Positions 58,900 to 64,000 of a stretch of 64,000 nt of DNA are shown here, piece after piece. Numbering within the stretch: the first letter of the stretch is position 1; every line of letters starts with the position of its first letter. The position numbers and the translations under genes are program-made. This DNA is from Macrocybe gigantea (taxonomy: Eukaryota; Basidiomycota; Agaricomycetes; Agaricales; Callistosporiaceae): contig SJRY01000299.1 of the NCBI GenBank assembly GCA_011319805.1, positions 409,974 to 473,973 on the forward strand. Direction: 5' to 3'. Below the pieces are notes generated by a model. That model was not told the origin of the DNA and searched no databases. It saw only the letters and a program-made list of their open reading frames with translations.

Positions 58900-59823
58900 A
58901 TGGCCACATCCGCATCAGCGCCCTCCTCGTCCTCTACGGCTGAGCGACGCCCGACGCTCCCATCGCTGCGCACGCTCGACCTTCCTCTGCCCTTCCCTCT
59001 CAAGTCCATGAGCGCGAACGCGAACGTGCGCCTAGAAGGACCAGGCCAGCCCGCTAGCAGCCACGATGCGCACGACCCGTCCAGCGCCGACGCCGACGCA
59101 GCTCCCGTGAGTACCACCACCTGTTTTTTTTTTTTTTTGCGCGTCGCATCGCGGTATTCGAGTGGACACGGTGATTCTGATGTATGGGTTTCATCCTAGG
59201 CGTGCCCGTACCCGACTTGCTATACCCGCCCGCACCCGTGGCAGCGCCAACCCGCGCAGCACGGGCGTCATCCGTACTGGCCGTACATCAACGCGCGACG
59301 CGGGTCTGGCTCTTCTTCACGCACAGCCTCTCCCTCCCCGCCTCCCCCGCCCATCGCCGCGCGCCGCGCGCCGTCCTCCTACCCACACGAGATCACCAAC
59401 CTGACAAGCCGCACGCCAAGCCCGTACTTCCCAGGCCCGCACTTCCGCCTCGTCCCGAGCACGTTCGCAGAAGCGGACGCGGTCGTCGTGTACCCGTACT
59501 CTGAGGGCCCGCATATCCCCGAGCTCGAGGAAGTCATACGCCGCGCTGCTCCCGTTGCAGAGTCCGAGTCCGAGTCCGACGAGACGCCGGCACCGACGCT
59601 GCCCACGACCGACGGCTCGCGGCTCAACCAGAACCAGGGACAGGGCGCCGCTGCGGGGCGAGGCAAGGCGTTCCTCGTCGTCGGGCCCGTGCTCGACGCG
59701 CTTCGTGGCCCGGACCGCAAGATCGCCAAAGGCGCACGCGTGCGGCCCTACCGCATGGTGCCGCTGCCGCTCCCACCACCCAGCTTGCGACGCCTGTCCA
59801 CCGTCTCCACCGCGTCTTCATAA
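58900..59823 (+). CDS. Disordered protein of unknown function
   Basis: The ATG at 58900 opens MATSASAPSSSSTAERRPTL, followed by LPSLRTLDLPLPFPLKSMSA. One intron (about 59107-59199, with a T-run before its acceptor) joins DADAAP to ACPYPTCYTRPHPWQRQPAQ. The second exon is Pro/Ser/Arg-rich, then SPYFPGPHFRLVPSTFAEAD, VVVYPYSEGPHIPELEEVIR, an acidic SESESDE patch, and GKAFLVVGPVLDAL. It ends RRLSTVSTASS, stop at 59821-59823. Codon use is strongly GC-biased. About 275 residues with one probable short folded segment (roughly 59410-59545). I do not recognise the family. The even frame through GC-rich sequence and the good splice signals support a real gene. Confidence 0.6.
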
Positions 59824-60148
59824 AACCAACCAACATTGTATTTTTCTTTATCCAATCAGTCAATGAGCAACTAACAGTTGTACGCACACGGACTCGTTAA
59901 TGTATCTCTATGTATCTTGCTTTTCTCTTCTTTCCTTCAAAGTAAATAGCCTCGCACGTGTATTTTTTTGGGGAAGACAATGTGTCGATGCCTCGTCACG
60001 ATTTAGAATACTTGCAATGATATTACGATTTGATTGATTGTGTAAAAAAGGGATGATAATGCCAGGAAAACAATGCGAAGCTCCAAAGGTCAGAGCATTG
60101 TTCCAACAAATAACTGATTGTCTACTGTACAATGTGATATCTCAATGC
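59824..60148. other. Convergent 3' spacer
   Basis: 325 bp between the stop of the disordered orphan and the stop of the hydrolase on the other strand. AT-rich, with no coding frame; presumably the two 3' UTRs. Confidence 0.5.
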
Positions 60149-61352
60149 TCACGATTTGATGGAGGCACCCAGGAACCTCAGCAGGTTCTCCACTACTGCC
60201 TCGTGCGCCTCCTGCTGGACCCAATGCCCCGCACCCTCCACGAGGACAAAATCCTCCTCCTTCATCTTTTCACACAAGCCCCGCATCGCGTCGACGGCGC
60301 CAGGCACCTGGTACACGCCCCAGTCCTGCTTCCCTGCAAGAAACATCGCGCGCACCTCCACTTTCTTGCCCATGAACGCGCGCAGATCCGCGGACCAAGC
60401 GAGGTCCGTCATGCACCGGTAGTAGTTCAACCCGCCCTGGAAGCCCGTCGCGCCAAACTCGTCCGCATACACGCGCAACTCCGCGTCCGGGAGCCACCGC
60501 CGCTCGTTCTCACCACCGCTCTCAACCGCAGACGTGGCGATAGACGCGTTGTGCGTGCACACGGACTGCGGCATCGTCTCGTCCGCGAGCATGACGTAGT
60601 AGTATGGCAACCCAGCAAGCGTCGCGGCCGAGCGCGAGAGCAGCGGGTACGGCGTGTTCTGGTGCCAGTCGCCGCTCTTCATGTGAAAATAGGCACGCAG
60701 AAAGGCGAAGAGCCCGCAAGGCGCCTCGAGCATGTCACTGTTCGCGTGCGGCGAGGAAAAGTACACAGTGTAGTGCTTCCGCGGCGGTGTGAGGGAACGC
60801 AGATCTGCATCTATAACCTGCGCAGGCGAGCGCCTAGCACCGCTGCCTGCTGATGATGGTACATACGGCACGCCGGTAAAGGGCGCGCTCATCATGACAA
60901 GCGAGCGAAACACGTCTGGGCGGAGCAGCGCGCAGTATCCCGCAAGAGACGACCCAAAGTCGTGCCCGACGACCGCCTCTGCCTGATTATATCCAAGCGC
61001 ACGCACGAGGCCCACGACGTCTGCGACGAGGTTCAGCATGCGGAACGGTGCGAGATCGTCCTCGTATCGCACGCGGTCGTGCTCTGGATCGCGAGAGTGG
61101 GGCGCTTATCGTTCGTGCTGGTGGCGTGCGTCTCCGTGTGCGGCCATACCCGCGTAGATCGGGCGCGACGGCGTGGAACCCGGCTTGGGCGAGCGGGAGA
61201 ATGCGGCGCCATGAGTACGCGAGCTCAGGGAAACCGTGCAGGAGAAGGACGAGGCGGCCACTTGACTTTGAGTGCTCGCTCCGCCCAGCCTCGAGAATGT
61301 GAACGTCGAGGTCGGCGACGGCGAGCTGACGAGAAACGACGGAGGTGGACAT
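60149..61352 (-). CDS. Epoxide-hydrolase-type alpha/beta hydrolase (frame break)
   Basis: Soluble alpha/beta hydrolase. The ATG at 61350-61352 opens MSTSVVSRQLAVADLDVHIL. The oxyanion motif is in LVLLLHGFPELAYSWRRIL, then FHAVAPDLRGYGRTR. The nucleophile Asp lies in AEAVVGHDFGSSLAGYCALL, the signature of epoxide hydrolases. Cap-domain residues follow (GLNYYRCMTDLAW), and the catalytic His is in VLVEGAGHWVQQEAHEAVVE; it ends FLGASIKS, stop at 60149-60151. Between GYGRT and RYEDDLAPFRMLNLV the frame changes with no GT-AG intron available. Dropping one base from the CCCC run (61100-61103) would restore one frame; a GC-AG intron is the alternative. Otherwise about 400 residues and complete. Confidence 0.82.
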
Positions 61353-61576
61353 GGAGGAAAGGTGGTGACGTCACCTGACTTATTTAATCGCGAAAAGAGG
61401 TTTTTAAAGGAATTATATTAATTTTTTGGGGGTTTTTGTAGGGACTAATTTACAAAAATATCGTATAAGAAACTCATCCGAACCAATAATCGTGCAAAAG
61501 AGACTAGAATATTATCTAAAGCGCAAAGTCAGATCAAGAAAGGCTAAAGTGACAAACCAACTCACCAAGCTGTAAA

Positions 61577-63114
61577 TCAGATACTGGAGAACGGTGTCCA
61601 AGGTCGTCTGTGGCCCGACTGCTGAGCATTGGGATCGCGAGGAGGCGGAGGCCATGAAAGAGGAGTGTCCGATGGGGGCCATGTCTCTGTGAACTCGTTC
61701 TGATCAAAAGCTGCATTCGTCGTTTCGGCGTACTTGAAGGCCAGTTCTTCATCTTCGTCCGCGAATGGATCAAAGGCAAACGACGGTGGCGACTGTTGAC
61801 GGCGCCGCTCCTCGCGAAGGAGTTCTTCGAGGTCGTCCAACTCGTCTGCGGCGCGATCGTCGAACACGGGCGGATCAAAGTTTGTCCATTCGACGTGTTG
61901 CGGCTCCTCGTCCACTGGCGCGTGAAAGCCGAACATTCGCGCCCAGTACTCGTCCTCTTCGGTCCAAGCTGTGATGTGGGAGAACGTCCAACCGTCGAGA
62001 ACACCGACGATCATCTGAAGAATGCTCTCTTCAAAGAATTTGGATCCGGTCTTGAACGTCCCAACGACGTTCGGCGCTTTGAACATGTACTCGCCTGGTC
62101 TCGGGTTTGAGCTCGAACGCTTCCCCGTAGTCCGCTCGTAGGGCCTGCAGGTATTGGCGCATGAATTGCTGCTCCTCGCGGTGGTGGAGATATGGGACGT
62201 AGAGGGGATGGTGGCAGTCGAATATTTCGTCGGATGTGTATTCCACGGGATATTCCCGAGGAATCTCGACGACTTCTTCGACTTCAACCGGGTCCCCGGA
62301 CGTCAAAATATTGCTCGCCGCGGTATCGAGAAGGTCGATAAAATCCTGGCGCTTCGTAGTAGCCAAGCGAGGGGGCCGGTACACCACAACAGCGCCCGAG
62401 GTGCGTTTCTTGGAGACACGCAAGTCAGTACCACACTTCACGATCACGGTTAGAAAGGACATACCTTGGGTTCGATGATAGCCACTTCAACTTGTTGCTG
62501 CATCTCATCCTCCGCCACCCACTCCACACACATCCACATCCTCCGCGGCCACGCTAACATCACCACGACTCCACATCGCGAACGCCGCGCACACTGCATC
62601 ACAGAAAATGGTTTGAAGCCATCGAACGTACGGGTTGAGAAGCTGAACGAGATCCCGACCTCCGCGACCCGATTCGTCGACGTCGTCCAAGAACCTGCCG
62701 GACGACGTGCTTGACGGACGAACGAGCGCGCCGGCCGATTGACTGAATTCTTCGCCCCATGAACCCGCCCATACGTCCACAACCTCTGAGACGCTCTCCC
62801 AGGCGGAAAAGGCGACCAGCCCATAGGCCAGATAAACCAAGGTGTTGAGCGCCCATGGTTCTTTCTGGTCAGCCACGCCTGGTTGCTCCGCCGACAGCAG
62901 GAACAAGCCCGGCGAGCAAGGTAGCTAGGTGCTGGTTGACTGAAGAGTGGTTGGGGACGTGGGCAAGGGGGATGGAAGGGTCAAGTAGGACGAAGGTTGG
63001 GGTGTACAATACGGGGAGGGGACGATCGGTAAATTTAGTTCTGAAAAAGGTTAAGAAGGCGAAGAGCGCATAGAGGGCGATGGGAAAAGCTTTGAGGGCT
63101 TTGACTGAAGGCAT
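61577..63114 (-). CDS. Predicted membrane protein of unknown function
   Basis: I chose the ATG at 63112-63114 (MPSVKALKAFPIALYALFAF), which opens on a hydrophobic segment (LTFF next) that could be a signal anchor. Later exons give EPWALNTLVYLAYGLVAFSA (second membrane-like segment), PYVRWLQTIFCDAVCAAFAM, and VVVYRPPRLATTKRQDFIDL. Then IPREYPVEYTSDEIFDCHHP, FMRQYLQALRADYGEAFELK, YMFKAPNVVGTFKTGSKFFE and a long acidic C-terminus ending WTPFSSI, stop at 61577-61579. About six exons, roughly 420 residues. No catalytic motif. I do not recognise the family; the start of exon 2 is uncertain. Confidence 0.55.
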
Positions 63115-64000
63115 GTTGAACACTGATTCGATGGGGAGATCTGCTGCGAGCGACCTGCTTTTATGCTATTTCCCGTCCGAGCGGGGGTGGCTGACCATCG
63201 GTCGTCCTCTGGTTCGCCGCAGTGTCATCCGCCACTCGCCACTGACGAAACAGGAATGCGGCTGGGTAAGAGGGCACTCCATTGCGGCGGCTGTCCTGAG
63301 TGCATATCAAGTAGCGAGGATTTTCCACTGGACCGTTTAAAATGGGACGTACTTCTCGTCGGAGGCTGACGCGATAGACATGTTGCTAGGCAGGGGTAAT
63401 AATAGACGAATAGAAATTCAGGTCGGCCACAAGAGTCCAGGAATGATTGTTTGCCGAGACCAGCAGGATTACTCTGGGATATGCCGTAGACAATGCAGGT
63501 ACAACGCAAGAGCGTATCACAGGGCGAGCCAAGGACCGTAGAGCGTAGATATATATGTTCGTCAGACTTTCTTCATAGCATTCCCTGCAGAGATGAAGCC
63601 AATATCGCGCTGGCAGAACAACGCCATGTCCATTGCACCGGTAGCCTCATCAGACCCAGTGTTTTCCAGACCCCTCGGCAGAAGCGTGATAAGCTTTTAA
63701 ATGGCTGAATGCCAATTAACGGTGTCTTCATAGCGCGACAAGAGCAATAATAAGACCAGAATCGATAGCATACACTGAAAGAAAGACAGAGAAGTGCGAT
63801 GGCGCCCCGAAGATGTCGTTGCGAGAGGAGGCAGCGTAGGACTTCGTGCGACCGATACTTCGTCGTGGCCATCGTTGATGATCCGAGTAGGTTGCATTTG
63901 TCATGACGAAGGACCTGTACGAACGTCGGAGGGGACGGGGACATGATACACAAGCCCGCTCCGACCCATCCAAAGTCGATGCCTGGCGACTGCCTAAGGC
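63115..64000. other. Right-end flank without a supported gene
   Basis: 886 bp. Minus-strand frames between 63573 and 63973 contain a hydrophobic stretch (FFQCMLSILVLLLLLS in one frame) but lack a consistent spliced reading. They could be exons of a gene that extends past the window. The left part should contain the promoter of the membrane-protein gene. Confidence 0.4.

Noticed and set aside
60038..60853. 271-codon open frame antisense to the hydrolase
   Set aside because: Lies wholly within the GC-rich hydrolase coding region and has a repetitive basic composition.
63573..63953. Minus-strand frame with a hydrophobic stretch at the right edge
   Set aside because: Three overlapping frames share the region, none has a family motif, and no consistent spliced reading could be built within the window.
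1..64000. CRISPR arrays, bacterial operons, attachment sites
   Set aside because: The window is eukaryotic by every signal (spliceosomal introns, pol III tRNA terminator); no regularly spaced direct repeats were seen.

Overview
This window comes from a filamentous basidiomycete, most likely an Agaricomycete. Evidence: dense genes broken by many 45-65 bp introns, very short and often bidirectional intergenic spacers, families typical of mushrooms (multicopy P450s, DUF6604, SH3-PX-BAR sorting nexin, GID ligase subunits), a nuclear tRNA with a pol III T-run, and a PIF/Harbinger transposon. Exon borders were worked out by hand from splice signals and family alignment from memory. No search was run.

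Layout. 1-4.75 kb is gene-poor and holds a small non-autonomous inverted-repeat element (about 1984-2792). 4.75-8.2 kb is a tight housekeeping block: NAC-beta (EGD1), a GNAT acetyltransferase, coactosin, and an RRG9/neugrin-like mitochondrial protein. A P450 with an unusual haem loop follows (8.8-10.8 kb), then an adiponectin-receptor-type PAQR protein (11.5-12.9 kb) and an intron-containing tRNA-Thr(CGU). 13.3-18.8 kb carries three minus-strand genes: GID ligase subunit FYV10, GPI-transamidase subunit GPI17/PIG-S, and a membrane-anchored kinase-like protein. 19.0-35.9 kb holds a SNT1/NCoR-like SANT co-repressor, a Par14 parvulin, RLI1/ABCE1, a DUF6604 protein, a CUE3/ASCC2-like ribosome-quality-control factor, RPA subunit 3 and an SH3-PX-BAR sorting nexin.

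From 36 to 55.5 kb the content turns accessory: two tandem aldo-keto reductases whose promoters share clustered GATA sites at matching distances, a 2.2 kb empty spacer, a fungal MLKL-like (four-helix plus kinase-like) candidate cell-death protein, and three tandem P450 paralogues. A structurally intact 3.5 kb Harbinger element with perfect 49 bp terminal inverted repeats sits between the first and second of these P450s, only 67 bp upstream of the first one's start codon. 55.7-63.1 kb returns to housekeeping genes (DNAJC17/Cwc23-like J-protein, RPC19), a disordered orphan, an epoxide-hydrolase-type alpha/beta hydrolase and an orphan membrane protein.

Themes. Much of the housekeeping content serves translation and protein fate: EGD1 at the ribosome exit, RLI1 in recycling, CUE3 in collision response, FYV10 in regulated degradation. 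At least four GC-AG introns are forced by reading frame. Three genes (SNT1-like, first AKR, hydrolase) show single-base frame breaks at short G or C runs, which more likely reflects assembly error than biology. The strongest candidates for new biology are the MLKL-like protein and the Harbinger insertion in the P450 array.
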